64,000 bases of DNA from Anaeramoeba flamelloides (taxonomy: Eukaryota > Metamonada > Anaeramoebidae): contig JANTQA010000072.1 in NCBI GenBank assembly GCA_027625915.1, forward strand, positions 186,001 to 250,000, written 5' to 3'. Made by a program: the position numbers and the translations under genes. This document shows positions 10,498-22,487 of this stretch, one piece after another. Positions within the stretch are counted from its first letter, which is position 1; the number at the start of each line of letters is the position of its first letter. Below the pieces are notes generated by a model. The model saw only the letters and a program-made list of their open reading frames with translations. It was not told the DNA's origin and did not search any database.

Positions 10498-12059
10498 CTA
10501 ATTATATTTCCAAAACATTTACATTATTAATTTTTAATAAAAATATATGGAGGGATATAAAGCCAAATTATAAGAAAAAAAAACGAAAGAAATTAATTCC
10601 TAAAAAGAATTTTTTTCAGATTGAAAAAATAAAATTTTAAATTTCAACACAATTTTTTTCAACAAAATCTCTTTTTAAAAAATCATTTAATTAGGTTCTA
10701 AAGAATAACTAAGATAAATAAATGCCCAATAAGATGAAAAAAAATTTGATCATATAAAAAACTCTTAAAAAAAAAAATTCAGAAATCATAGAATTCACAT
10801 AAACAGAAATCAAGATATAATTATAATTCTGTTGATAGATTTTCAACTCTATTTGGTTTATATTAAATATTTTATTTATAAAAGTGATCTTCATCTTTGT
10901 TTTTTCTTTCAATTTTTTTTTTTTAGATATAGAAAATTATTTTAGTTACTTCTATTTCCAAATTGGGTTTACTTTAATAATGCAAAATGCAAAATTTATT
11001 TAAATCTTTTGATATAGAAATCAATTGTTAAATTGTTTGGATTATTATTATTTTTTCAAAAAGTCAATATTTGAAAAAGAAAGAACAAATAAAATTAAAA
11101 TCAAGTTTATTTGTGAGTTAAATTTATATTCAATTAAAAATACACTTATAATTGTAAACGCTATCTAATCTAAAAACATATCTTTTGAATATAAAGTTTT
11201 AAAAAAACAATAATTCTATTGAAAACACCTAAACTACCATTCAACTATTTGATACGTATATTTGGATAGTTTTCAATATTAATTTGAAATTTGAAATTTC
11301 AATTCAATTTTTAATTTTAAAAAATGAAAATTAATGTACCTAATTGGTTTATTAAAAAAAATTTCAAAAGGAAAAGTAAAATATCTATTAAAGCTGTACG
11401 TGTGAAATAGTAGCATACATTACCACACCCACCCACCCACACATACAAAGATAATAGAGCACTTGACTTTACAAATATTCTAATTTTAAAAAAGTGTGAC
11501 AAAAAAATTTATACTAAACCCCATTCCAAAAATTTGGACACACCTAAAATCAAAAATAGGCAAAAAAAAAAAAACTCAATTTATTATATTTTTCCAAACG
11601 TAATATCAAACTATATTTGAGTTAACAGAGTATTAATGTTTTTATAAGTAATCATTTTAATCCAAATATAAGAAAAAAAATATAAAACGAAAAAATAAAA
11701 ATCAGTTTGTACAAAATAATGAAACGAGCGAGAAAAAAAAATGTATGGGTAAATTTGTTGAAATTTCACCAACAATTCTTGATCGATCAAATGATAAGAT
11801 ATCGTCAACCAATTGTATATGAGTTATCTATTTAACAAACTCAACAGTAAACCTTCTATCAGACATCCGAAAAAAAATTCTGATCTAACGAAACAGATTA
11901 CATAACTGGAAAAAAGGAAATGAAAACAAAACAAAAAAGACAAAAAATGAAATAGTTTGTAAAATCAAAAATTATTTCCAAATTGAATGTAAAGTTTAGT
12001 ATTGTTATTCTTTCAATAGTTTAAGCTGCGTTTAAATTTTTGGAATTTAGTTTAGTTGA
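10498..12059. other. AT-rich spacer
   Basis: Two 60-67 codon frames on the minus strand (10709-10912 and 11611-11808) are A/T-driven and show no domain. A CCCACCCACCCACA block near 11430 stands out only by composition. Confidence 0.4.
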
Positions 12060-12808
12060 GGTATTAGTATCTAATAAGAGGAAGTATAAAATTAAAGTGT
12101 GTTGTTATTGAATGTAAATCTTATTTGTGCTCATATTCAAATGTCTCTAAAAAAATTATATTGATAAAATAGTACCAAAAGTTAATCTCATCAATTAAAA
12201 ATCAATAATACTTGCTTTAATAAAAAAAAATCCATAGAATTTTGAAAAATAATTTTGAAATGACGAAAGTTAAATATTGAATAATCAATATCTAGACTTC
12301 AAAGTTGAAAAATATCTTTTTGAAATTTGTGACAAAAATGTAGATTAATTTCTACAGAATTCAAATTTTTTAAAATTAATATAAAAAGAGATTATTTTGT
12401 AAAATTATTTTCCCCATATTGAAATATACCAAATACAACTGTTTTCCTAGAAATGAAATCAAAACAATCATTCTTTGGATTTTTATGTTTATAATTATAG
12501 AACAAATCTTTGAAATTAAAAAAATAAAAATATAGTTTAATTTTGGAGAGCTCTAAATATTGGGTTTTAAATACTTGAAATCTTTATTATTTAGATTTCT
12601 ATCTTTAAATTGGGAAAAAGAAATCAAAAAAAAAATTCCAATTTTTAATTATCATCATTAGTAAAAAATTTAATAATTTAGTACAGAATAATATTTATAA
12701 TGGATTTTTTAGAGTCTCATAAACCATTTCAACTTTATAGGGCTAATATCTTTGACTTTCAATAATAACATATTTTAATTAGCGATAATTCTAGGTTACA
12801 TGAACCAC
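12060..12808 (+). mobile_element. TTAA-type element, diverged copy
   Basis: About 749 bp. It begins GGTATTAGTATCTA after TTGA and ends before TTAA. Interior blocks match the 15257-16001 element in order: TCAAATGTCTCTAAAAAA, CTCATCAATTAAAAAT, TCAAAGTTGAAAAATATC, GGATTTTTTAGAG and AACATATTTTAATTA. It lacks a transposase frame. Confidence 0.65.
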
Positions 12809-13981
12809 TTAAATCCTAAAAAATTTTCTATTAAAGGCTGTTGACTATTTTATAGGTGGTTTTGCTAAAGTTGTTTGTCACAGTTTTTAAAAATGACTTT
12901 TTTTAAGAATTCAATTAATTTGTTGATCTTTTATTGATTATTTTTTTTAAATTTCCAAATTGTTGATTAAATTTAATGGAGAACTTTGGAATTGAATAAA
13001 GATAATTTAACCCCTTAAAGCATATTTCTGTATTTTTAGATTTAATAATAGTTTTTTTTTTTTTTTTAATTAAAATCACTTTTATAAACCCACAGAACAT
13101 AAAATAGATGTCAATCATAGTTTCCATTTTGCCATAATTAAAAATAAAAAATAAAAAAACCCTCTCAGATCCATAAATTGTATAACTTGTTTTGGTTTTC
13201 AAATTGGTAAATCAAAGAATTACAGTATATCCCTTTAATATGAATTATTATCTAAAAATAACAAACCAGTAATTAGACCGTATTAAATTGATTTTGTGAT
13301 TTCTCAAAGTTACAAAAAATCAAAACAAGACTTTTAAAATGAATTTTGATAATTTGTGACCTTAAGTTATTATTTCTAGATCGATTTAATGGTCGTTGGT
13401 ATTTTTTTTTTTTTTTAATTGTACCCTCAAATCAGCCCGACACACGTAAATAATCAGCTAGATTGAAGAAACTCAAAATATAAAATTTATTTTTTGTTTT
13501 TTTTTGTATCAAGTTATAAAATTTATTTGGAATTATTCTGATCAATAGATAAGTACTCTTTACGATCTCAAACAAAAACGATTTAGAATATAAATTATTG
13601 GGATTAAATTATTTATAACAATTCGAGAAGTGAACACATTTTTGTTACGGATCAAAAACTTTATGCTAAAGCAAACAATAATGTCTGATTCGTAAATGAG
13701 AAGAATCAACGAAAAAATACCTAAAGAAAAGCTTTTTTTTTGTTTTTATTTTACCATTATGGATCTTTTTTTTCAGATACCAAGTTTTATTTAAAAATTG
13801 AAAAAAATAAATCTATTCAAGTATCCAAGGCATCAGTATTTAAAGGGGAATGAAAGTGGGGTTTGATACAAGAAACAAAATTAATTTAAAAATCATCCTT
13901 ATTAATTTTAAAAGTGTTCTTCTGTCTTTTATTGGGATCAGCTTCTGTCAAATAGGGTATTACGCAAACGGGCTTTATTAA
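12809..13981. other. Spacer with weak coding-like traces
   Basis: A 95-codon minus-strand frame (12915-13202) looks only mildly protein-like. A CG-containing stretch near 13615-13740 gives short protein-like pieces on the plus strand, broken up. No family was recognised, and I would not annotate a gene. Confidence 0.3.
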
Positions 13982-16056
13982 GGTGGTGATCCAGAAATTT
14001 TCCAAATAATCAACACATAAGGAATCAACCACCAACCCATAACCCTTGAAACACTGGAGGGTACAAAAGAAAACTTATTAATTAATTTTTACTTTTTTTT
14101 TTGATATTTTTGAATCTTCTTTCATTTCTTGCTTTTCTTTCTCTTTTTCTTGTCTTTGTTCTGCTCCAAGACAAGGAAAATTTTTTCAAAAAAAAATCTT
14201 TAAATATTGTATTTTTGAAATAAATTCATATAATAAACATTATTATATATAACAATTTTGAAAAAGGATTACAACTTTATTAGATATTATTAGGAATTGA
14301 AAAAAAAATGAAATTTTTCAGTAATATTTTTTTCATTTTTAATTGTAAAATTTTTGAAATTTTTATTTGACTTAGTAGAGAGATAAATTTCATCTATTTT
14401 TTCAATAGTATAAAAAGAAACATATTTTTTCAATTTAAAAATAGCACAAAATATTTCAATCAAAAGATATTGCTAAATTAAATTGAAAATCTGATTTTTT
14501 ATCTGTTTTTGGAATATTTTTTATCATTTTATTTTTTTCCGGTTTGAGTTTTTATATATATTCCCATTTTTTTTCTGCAAATTGCTTTAACATAGATTCT
14601 TTTTTTCAATCTTAATGTTAAATCAACAATTAATTCATTTCAACTTTTTCCAATAAAAAAATACCCCAAAAATAGGTGTTTTTTTCAAAAGTCAGTATTT
14701 TTGAAAAGGGGAGTATTCGGATTTTCGTGAGTTTAATAGCTACCCTTTTTTTATTACATAAAATTATGATAACTTTGAAAAAATAATTTATAAAAGAAGT
14801 ATAACTGAAACCCAATGTATAGTTTTGGCTAACTTTAATTTTCGGTGTTTAGATTTTCCTTGTAGTGTCTTTAATTAATTTTTTTTCTTTTTGTAAAGTA
14901 AAAGATATATATGAACGACAATATTGCCTACATTAGAGCTAGTAAAAACCTCAGTAAAGTTTTAGTGTTTACGGGAGTGCCACCAAGTGCCACCAAGTCC
15001 CTAGCTTTTCTTGAGGTTTTCTGTTTTATAAACCAAGAAAATCTATTGATTTTACAAATAAACAGAAAACTCAAAAAAAGCTAATAGCGGTTTTCCAGAA
15101 TTCAAAAGAATAGAGAAAAAACAAAAGATTTTGCTCAATTCTTTTGAATTCTGGAAAACCTAACGGCAAGAGTCCGTCAAGTTCCGTAGAGTGCCTAGGT
15201 TTTCCAGAATTCAAAAGAATAGAGAAAAATCAAAAGATTTAACTCAATTCTTTTAAGGGATTAGCGTCTACCAAGGAGAAGCCTAGGAACAAAGTATGTT
15301 GTTATTGGAACGAACCACATTAGTGCTACATGGTTCAAATGTCTCTAAAAAATTGATTAGTCAAGTAGTAATATTTGTTGATCTCATCAATTAAAAATGA
15401 TCAATGTATTAGTAAAAAACCCAACAATTTCAGAATAAAATCTGCATTTTAAGACAGATTTAAAGGTTGAATTATCAATATTCAGACTCCAAAGTTGTAA
15501 AATATCTTTCTTAAATTTGTGGCGAAATGTAGATTAGTTACTAAAAAATTCTTTTTTTTGTAAAAAAATAAATAATTAACGAATAAATTTTTTTGACAAA
15601 TTATTTCTGAATCATGCAAATATATTGATGCTATAAGTATCTTTATCAAAAACAAACAAAACTAATTAGTCTTTGTACTTTTATGTTGATAATTATTGAG
15701 TTAATCTTGCAACTCAAAAATTGAAAAAATAGTTACTTTTGGAAGTTCTAAATCTAAATTATTAAATATCAGAATACTGTATTTTGGCTTTCTATTTTTA
15801 GATTTGGAAAAGGAATTAAAAAAAATTTTTCAAAATGAAAATTTTTAATAGTGATCATTCGTAAAAAAATGAAATAATTTATTGTGCGATCAGATTTATA
15901 ATAGATTTTTTAGAGATATTTGAGACATGGTGCACTAATACCATTTGCACCCAATTACAACATACTTTGATTATAGAGAAATTTATGGTGACGCTAATCC
16001 CTTAAATTCTGAAAAACCCAACAACAAACATGAGGCAATTCAGCAGAATTGCCTCA
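13982..16056 (+). repeat. GGTGGTGAT repeat with hairpin modules, copy 2, interrupted
   Basis: It starts GGTGGTGATCCAGAAATTTT after TTAA. It contains the CTTGCTTTTCTTTCTC block (14110), the GTGCCACCAAGTCCCTAG block (14985) and repeated CCAGAATTCAAAAGAA / TTCTTTTGAATTCTGG inverted modules. It ends with the palindrome TGAGGCAATTCAGCAGAATT continuing to GCCTCA, followed by C and TTAA. Without the inserted 745-bp element and its extra TTAA it would be about 1.33 kb. A minus-strand frame of 61 codons inside it is not coding. Confidence 0.75.
15253..16005 (+). mobile_element. 745-bp TTAA-flanked element nested in the hairpin repeat
   Basis: The element 15257-16001 runs from GGGATTAGCGTC to GACGCTAATCCC, with related ~100-bp inverted ends. 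It is bounded by TTAA at 15253-15256 and 16002-16005. Removing it and one TTAA restores CAATTCTTTTAAATTCTG, which is what the uninterrupted paralog near 8736 reads. TTAA duplication is known for piggyBac, Kolobok and Sola3 elements. The GGG start does not decide between them, and there is no transposase, so it is non-autonomous. Confidence 0.85.
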
Positions 16057-16196
16057 CTTAAATAATAAACAATAAATAAAAAATGATCAAAATTATCACG
16101 ATTTTAGATCAACTTTAGAGTGAACTGAATCGAGAAATCAACACTTTCTCTCATATTTTTTTTGTTTTTTATTCATTTTCAATTTTGGTTGCTACC

Positions 16197-16845
16197 TTAA
16201 GAAAATACAGGATTTGGTGTGAGAGTGGTAGTATTATTTTGACAAAAATAACAAAAAATTCTTTGAAAAAGTCTCAAATTTAACCAAAACTTGAGAAAAA
16301 AGTGGTCTTTGTTGAACAAAAGAAAGAATAAAAACATTAAAAATTTGAAATACATTAAAAAATACTTTGCCAAAACAAAGAACAAAATTTTTCCAATTGG
16401 TTATTTTTGCTAACTAACATGAGGAATAAAAAAAACAAAAAAAGAGATTACTTTTTAATTAGTTCAATTTTTTGAAGAGCAACTTCTTCTGAACCGTTTG
16501 AATAAAAGGGTTGTATTCCTTGTAGTAGAAAATAAAAAAAACAAAAATAAGAAAAGAAAAAGAAATAGTAAAAGGTTTGGCAAACAAAAAAGCTTCTTCG
16601 AACAGATCAATCTCTCAAAAAGAGGGAAACTGAAACAAGACAAAAAACAAAGGGGGGGATTGTTTACCTGGTGAGATTGATTTAATTGTTGTTGGTGGTT
16701 CTTTTTCTGGAATTGTGAGTAATTTGCAAAAATTTTTATTAGCAAACAAAAATTCAAGTGAACAATTCAAAACCGAGACACACTCAGTTGATTTTGTGAG
16801 TTTTTTAAAGTACTTCTTGGAACCTTTTTTTGTGTATTTTTGCAT
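16197..16845 (-). CDS. Single-domain PAS mini-protein (four exons)
   Basis: Four exons join in phase: 16845-16668, 16518-16452, 16409-16366 and 16306-16197. The introns of 149, 42 and 59 bases all have GT and AG ends. The 132-residue product starts MQKYTKKGSKKYFKK. From residue 19 it follows a PAS fold: ECVSVLNCSLEFLFANKNFC (strands and the N-K-x-F/L-C helix), then ISPGIQPFYSNGSEEVALQK (the sP.yQp.g segment), FCSLFWQN, LKFWLNLRLF and CYFCQNN. It has no kinase, cyclase or DNA-binding partner domain. A ligand or partner cannot be inferred. The exon chain is my own reconstruction, but the matching phases at three junctions and the domain order support it. Confidence 0.7.
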
Positions 16846-17060
16846 TTTTTATAATAAAAGTCTACAAGACAAACTTGGAAGCAAAAATGAACTTTAAAAA
16901 TGGGAAATTTTTTTGAAAAACATTGAATGTTTTTGAAAATTTATTGAATATAAATACTCCAAAAGACAAAATCTAACTAAAAATAAAATTATTTAGCAAT
17001 CATTATAAAATATCCAATCTATTTAATTCTCATAATTATTGTGGTCTTATTATTATTTTA

Positions 17061-17509
17061 TAACTGTTGAGAGAAAAATAGTTGGAAATAATTTTAAATG
17101 GGAACCTTACTGAAAATGATTTTTAATTACAATTGTTTCTGAAATAAATAAAGAGAATAACAATAATCTACTTATTGAGAATAACGATTAATGTAATTTT
17201 ACTTTTTCAAAACCTTATCTCTTATAATCTAAAGCAAGTTTAAAAATTACAATTGTTAAGAATTAATATTAAACTTTACTAAAACAAGGATTTTTGTTAA
17301 AATAGCATGATCTACTTTAATTATCAACCATTCAAATAAGTATTCTACACACACCACAGATTAATGAACTTGTAATACATTTAAACCTGGGTTTATATAA
17401 AATTCACCTAGTTATCAATAGGATTTTATTTCCATGTTTTACTAATGTTCCCAATTAAAATTGCTTTTCAACCGTTTTTCTGTGTCCAACATTTTTCTCT
17501 CAACAGTAA
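17061..17509. mobile_element. CTG...CAG-ended TA element
   Basis: The inverted ends read CTGTTGAGAGAAAAATAGTTGGA at the left in outline (17064 onward) and its complement ...TTTTTCTCTCAACAG at the right (to 17506), followed by TA. The interior is A/T-rich and non-coding. Its right end directly abuts the next element. Confidence 0.6.
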
Positions 17510-17750
17510 TTAAAAAATGAACATTGTTAGTTCACATTCTAAAATATTTTTCTAGTTTTTTAATTGTAGAAAATCCAAAGATCTTTACAATATCTTTTAG
17601 TAATGATATTTTTAGACAAGATAATAAACTTCCTTAGTTAACTCAAATACAAATGTTTTAATCTGCTAAATTGATTGTCGAAGTAAGGAAAATATTTATT
17701 TTTGAAATCGAAATAAAAATTTTCATTTGTTGATTGGAAAATAATAATAA
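17508..17750. mobile_element. TA element of the TTATTTTCCAATTA family, diverged copy
   Basis: It shares ATATTTTTCTAG, ATGATATTTTTAGACAAGA and GAAATAAAAATTTTCATTTG blocks with copies at 26540, 29209 and 54572. It begins at the TA that ends the neighbouring element. Confidence 0.55.
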
Positions 17751-18221
17751 AATAAAATAAATCATAAAAAAAGATATCAACAATTTTGAGATATTTTTAC
17801 ATTGTTTTTTTCTGAATAATACATCTCATCTTATAGACTCTATCTTCAAAATTTTCAAATGACTATTCATTAAAAAAAAATAGAGTGTGTTTAAATTTTT
17901 CAAAAAAGCAATTCAACATTTATATTTCGATAACTGATAAATCCAAAAAAAATTAAAAAAATTTTTAATTCAATTTCTGTTGTGTAAATCTTATAACTCA
18001 ACTTTTTAATAGTTTCTATGGGAAAAAATATTTAAATCCAAAATAATTTGAACAAAGTTTGTTTATATTACATATTCTAAATTACTTTTTTGAATTATTC
18101 AATGAAGTAAAAAAATTTCAAAAATGAAATAGTAATCAACAATTTTCCTGCTTTGCTTTGTGTTTTTCTGAAATAGAGCCTATAATAAAGAATTAACAAA
18201 AGAAATTAAAAATTGAAAAAA
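17751..18221. other. AT-rich spacer
   Basis: Nothing beyond A/T runs can be supported. Confidence 0.4.
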
Positions 18222-18423
18222 TACAGTCAGTTTCACTTTTAAGACACAAACTTTCTATGAAATTTAAGGCACAAAAAAAAATCTCAAATTAAGGCACAAA
18301 ATTCAGATTCTAGTAAAATAATTTGTGAAAATTAAAATTCCAAAAAATTGTGCTTTAATTTGAGATTTTTTTGTGCCTTAAATTTCGTTGAAAGTTTGTG
18401 CCTTAAAAGTGAAACTGACTGTA
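18222..18423. mobile_element. TA-flanked palindromic MITE, copy B
   Basis: It has TACAGTCAGTTTCACTTTTA at the left, the complementary arm ending GAAACTGACTGTA at the right, and an intact TA on both sides. The arms are nearly identical, so this is one of the better preserved copies. Confidence 0.85.
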
Positions 18424-18859
18424 ATAAATTTCAAAAATTAATTGTCCAATGGTGTTTTGAATTTGGAAGTATTTATAATTTTTAGAAAAAAATTAATTAG
18501 TAAAACTAGTTTTTAAAAAAAAAAATTGAAAATTCAAAATTAGATGAAATTACTACTTAAAATATCATAGATGTTAATAATAAAGTTTATTTACAATATA
18601 AATCAACATACCAATACTTTAAAAAATTGGGCTTATTGCATTTATTGTTTTTAGTAATACTATGATTTTTACAACTTTATATTCTAGAAAAAAAGGTATA
18701 TTTGGGGTAAAAATTTTTAAATTAATTTGACTATGATTTTTCATGAAACGCAACTTTAGGATATTTACTTGAATGGATAATAACTAATATTTTTGAAAAC
18801 ACTCTTCTCATCTAAAAAAAGTAAAATAAGTAATAAAAAATTAATGCCAATGAAAACTA

Positions 18860-19300
18860 TTCTGAGTTTTAAGTTTTTCATAATTCCAAAGAATTGAGTA
18901 AAACCAAAGAGAGTTTACTCAATTCTTTTAATTTTCGAAATACCTAAAGAAAATGATTCACAAGTGTCGTCTCAAGTCATTAATTACATATGTTTTTTTA
19001 ATTTAAGAAAAAAAAAAGGATAATTTCTTAAACAAAAAAAAAGGTGTTCACCTGAGGTTTTCTGTTTTATCTATAAATTTTAATAATTTTCCAAATAAAA
19101 AGAAAACTCAGAAGCGAAAGGAACATTTCCAGAATTCAAAAGAATTAAGTAAAATCTTTTTTTTATTCTCAAAATTTTAATTTCTGGAAAGTTTGAAGGT
19201 TTTTTTTCAATTTTTGAAATAAACCGAAAATTTATTTATTTTTTGGTTTATTTCAAAAATTAAAAAAAAAAAAAAAACATAGAACAGAAAAATCAAAAAA
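18860..19300. repeat. Hairpin modules related to the GGTGGTGAT repeat
   Basis: It contains the paired CAATTCTTTTAATTTTC/AATTCCAAAGAATTGAG arms, a CTGAGGTTTTCTGTTTTATC block and the AATTTTTGAAATAAACCGAAA arm with its mirror at 19230. The outer parts of the full repeat are missing. Confidence 0.55.
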
Positions 19301-19819
19301 AAAAAAATATTATTTTTTCGATTTAGATTAATTAATAATTCTTTAATAGTCAAAATAATTGATTACTCTTTGAATTAAATTTAATAAATGTAAAAAAACC
19401 TATACAATATAATAAAAATGTAGATCTAAATTTTGAAAAAAAAAAAAAAAAACTAACAAAATTTTATACTATTAAATTTAAAAAAATTCTTAAGAGAAAA
19501 TGGTATTTTTATACTTAAAAAGTAATATATCCTGAAAAATAATTTTTTATAAAAGATCTCTTATTAGCCAATAGTAATTTTTTTCTAAGCAAAGTTATTT
19601 TAAAATAACATTTAACAAATATTCAATTTTTTGTTTAAAAATTATTTTTTCATTCTCATGAAGAGAAAAATCCAAACAAATGATTTTAAGTTTGATAATT
19701 TTCAAAACCTCATATTTAAATCATGAAAGAATGGACAATATATATATATATATATAATAGAAGAAATTATATTAAAAACTTCAATATAGAAAAAAAAATA
19801 TTTGATTTATCAAGTATAA

Positions 19820-20020
19820 TACAGTCAGTTCCACTTTTACGGCACAAACTTTCAACAAAATTTAAGGCACAATAAAAATCTCAAATTAAGATACAAAATT
19901 TTAAATTTTTTATTTTACAATTTATTTTACTAGAATCTGAATTTTGTGCCTTAATTTGAGATTTTTTTTTTAGCTTAAATTTCGTTGAAAGTTTTTGTCT
20001 TAAAAGTGGAACTGACTGTA
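19820..20020. mobile_element. TA-flanked palindromic MITE, copy C
   Basis: TACAGTCAGTTCCACTTTTA opens it, and ...GTGGAACTGACTGTA closes it. Both TA flanks are intact. A TA microsatellite lies just upstream (19739-19757). Confidence 0.85.
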
Positions 20021-20120
20021 TTATCACTACAAATTTCTCACCTAACATAAGAAAATCTAAAATCCTCTAATTTTAAAAAATGCCTCACCTTCCAAATCAT
20101 CAAAACTATTGACTTTGATT

Positions 20121-20495
20121 CACATATGTATAAATATAATGTTGTAAATAACTATATTATTTACAATTATAGAGACAAATAAAGAGTTCCATACATTTAT
20201 CCGAATTTTAGTAAGAGTGAACAAAACATCTGATTTGATTTTTGCTTTTAAAGGCAATTGAAAAATAAAATCGTTTCGCAAATACCAATACTTTGTTAAA
20301 AACATTATTTTTCTGAAAAAAAAAAGATTGATATTCACCAAATGATTTTTTGATTAATATTATTATTCTTATATTAAGATAATCGGATATTATATTTAAT
20401 ATTGCTAAAATTTGTGCAAATGTTCATGACTCTCTAATTATCTCTAAAATTGTAAAAACTTTATATTTTTACAAAACTTCAGATTTATACTAGTG
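20121..20495. mobile_element. Long-inverted-end element, 375-bp deletion derivative
   Basis: The left arm (CACATATG..., with AAATAAAGAGTTCCATACA) and the right arm (GACTCTCTAATTATCTC..., ending CTAGTG) are inverted copies. The outer arms, and the block AAAATCGTTTCGCAAATACC, match the 1.3 kb element at 52796-54104. It is therefore an internally deleted relative. The 73-codon minus frame in it is not a gene. Confidence 0.6.
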
Positions 20496-22487
20496 TTTGT
20501 AATAAGATATTTATTATTTGTGATTTTCATTTTGATTATTATTTTTTCAATTTTTTGTTTTCTTTATTTATGGATATTAAACAGTTGGAAAATGGAAAAA
20601 AAAAAACAAGAGGAGAAGAAAAAAATTCTGTAATAGTCTACTAGTATAAAAATTGTAACAGATTAAGTTTGATTTCAACTGAGTTATATATAAGAATTAA
20701 GAAAGTCCATTGTTGGATTGAAGTCTGGGAAAAAGAAAATTGAAAATAAAGAGTTCCAACTAAATACCCAGATAAATTACTTATTTATATTGAAAATGAA
20801 TAATTAAAGAACAAAAGAATGACATTTATAGAGCTATCAAGAAAATGTAAAGAACTTTTTCCCAATTCGCCTTGTTCAAACGTTTTTATTGTTTCTATAA
20901 TTTTTTTTTTTTTTTACAATTACAAAACTAGATTTCTTATTTCAAATGAAAGGGCATATCAATTTCTAAAATATTTGAATTTTAATTTCTGTTATTTTGT
21001 TTTAATGAGTTTAAAATAATCATTTGAGTGTTAGATTATGTTTAAAAGGGTTTCTTATATTTTTGAATCAGACTACAATTAATTTTATTCAATCACGAAT
21101 ATTCTTATAAGTTTTTGTTCACTTTTTTTAGAAAAAGAGTTAATTTTTCAAATTTCATTTGTGTTAAACCTTAAGGAATAACAACTACCATGTCATCCAA
21201 AAGATCCTTCTAAAAAAATAAATTCAACAAAAAAAAAACGAAAAATATTTATTTTGGATTATGTGGGCAAAATTGCTGAAGGACTATATTTACATCATAT
21301 ATGTATGTTTAATTATATATCTTATTTTAACATTCAAGTCTCAAAAAGAATACTCATTCTGAAGAAAATTGGACAAAAAATTACTTATATCAAGTTAAAA
21401 ACAAAATAAAAAAAAAAAAAAATTCAAATAGATTATTCAAGGAAAATTATTTAAAAAAATGACTTTAAAGGTTTTTCAAGTAAAATTCCAAATAATAAAA
21501 TATTTCAAACTTGTAAAAGTAATTATAAAAAGTATTTTAGAACATTTATGAATTTTTTTATATTTATAGATTCGAAATGTAAATTATGAAGATGTAAAAT
21601 GTAAACTTGGGAGGATCTAATAATATGAAGATTGATCGAATAATGAAAATTCCCCACATATTTTGGAATAGAAAATGGTATTTGTTTAAATTTCAACTTT
21701 AATTATTGAACTCTTTCGAGAATGTTTTTTGGTATAATTTCACTGTTCACCTGAAAACTTAGTAATTAAGGATAAATAAAATACAAACTTATAAAAAAAC
21801 ATATTGGAGTATCACAAGTAAAATAAGGTGGAACAAATCTTTTTGGAATTGTTTTAAGATGAAAAAAAAAAAGAAAAAAAAATCACATACAAACTTCAGT
21901 TTGACAGATTTTTTCAAAAGAATGCTTGGAATTTCTGTAAAAATAATTTTAACAACTTGTGGGTTTTTTAATCAATATAATTTTTTTTGTAGAAATTTTG
22001 AAAATGAAATATTATGTCATATTTGGAGATTATTTTTAAAAGAAAAGTCCCACCATCACCAAAAAGAATTCAGAAAATAATCTTATGATAAATATAATTA
22101 AGCTATCTTAATTTTAATTTTGCTGAGGATCATTTGATAAATATGTACTTATCCTTTTAAAAATTCTTTTTTTCTTTATTAAAGTTTAAATTTAAGCCCA
22201 ATCTCAAATTCTTTCAATATAGTCTCTCTTTTGAGTTACCACATAAAAACAAAAGATATGAAATCTTAGTTTAATGTTCTAAAAGGGTTTATTTGAAAAA
22301 AAAAAAAAAAAAAAACTATGGGAAAAATATTATTAAACACAATTAAACTAGTAAAAGATGAGGTTTTTGATTTTTCTTTTTCAAAAAAATATCTCAACTG
22401 AGATTTTTTAAGAGGAAAAAAATCTAAATTGAAAGCAAATAATTTGTTCATTGCATAATTTATTATTATTTTTTTAAATTCTAATAT
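20496..22487. other. Spacer without a supported gene
   Basis: Plus-strand frames at 20819-21019 and 21859-22080 are weak. The second contains a plausible 56-base GT...TTTTGTAG intron, but splicing it would shift the frame into a stop. No domain is recognised in either. Confidence 0.35.

Noticed and set aside
11317-11502. 61-codon minus frame with a Gly-Val run
   Set aside because: It is driven by a CCCACCCACCCACA stretch, with no splice or domain support.
16031-16056. Helitron-style terminal hairpin at the end of the hairpin repeat
   Set aside because: A palindrome is present, but it is followed by CTTA and not CTRR, no TC start is seen, and TTAA flanks fit a cut-and-paste element better.
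20120-20341. 73-codon minus frame resembling one at 52767-52967
   Set aside because: The similarity is explained by shared DNA of the long-inverted-end element; the two peptides diverge and end at different places.
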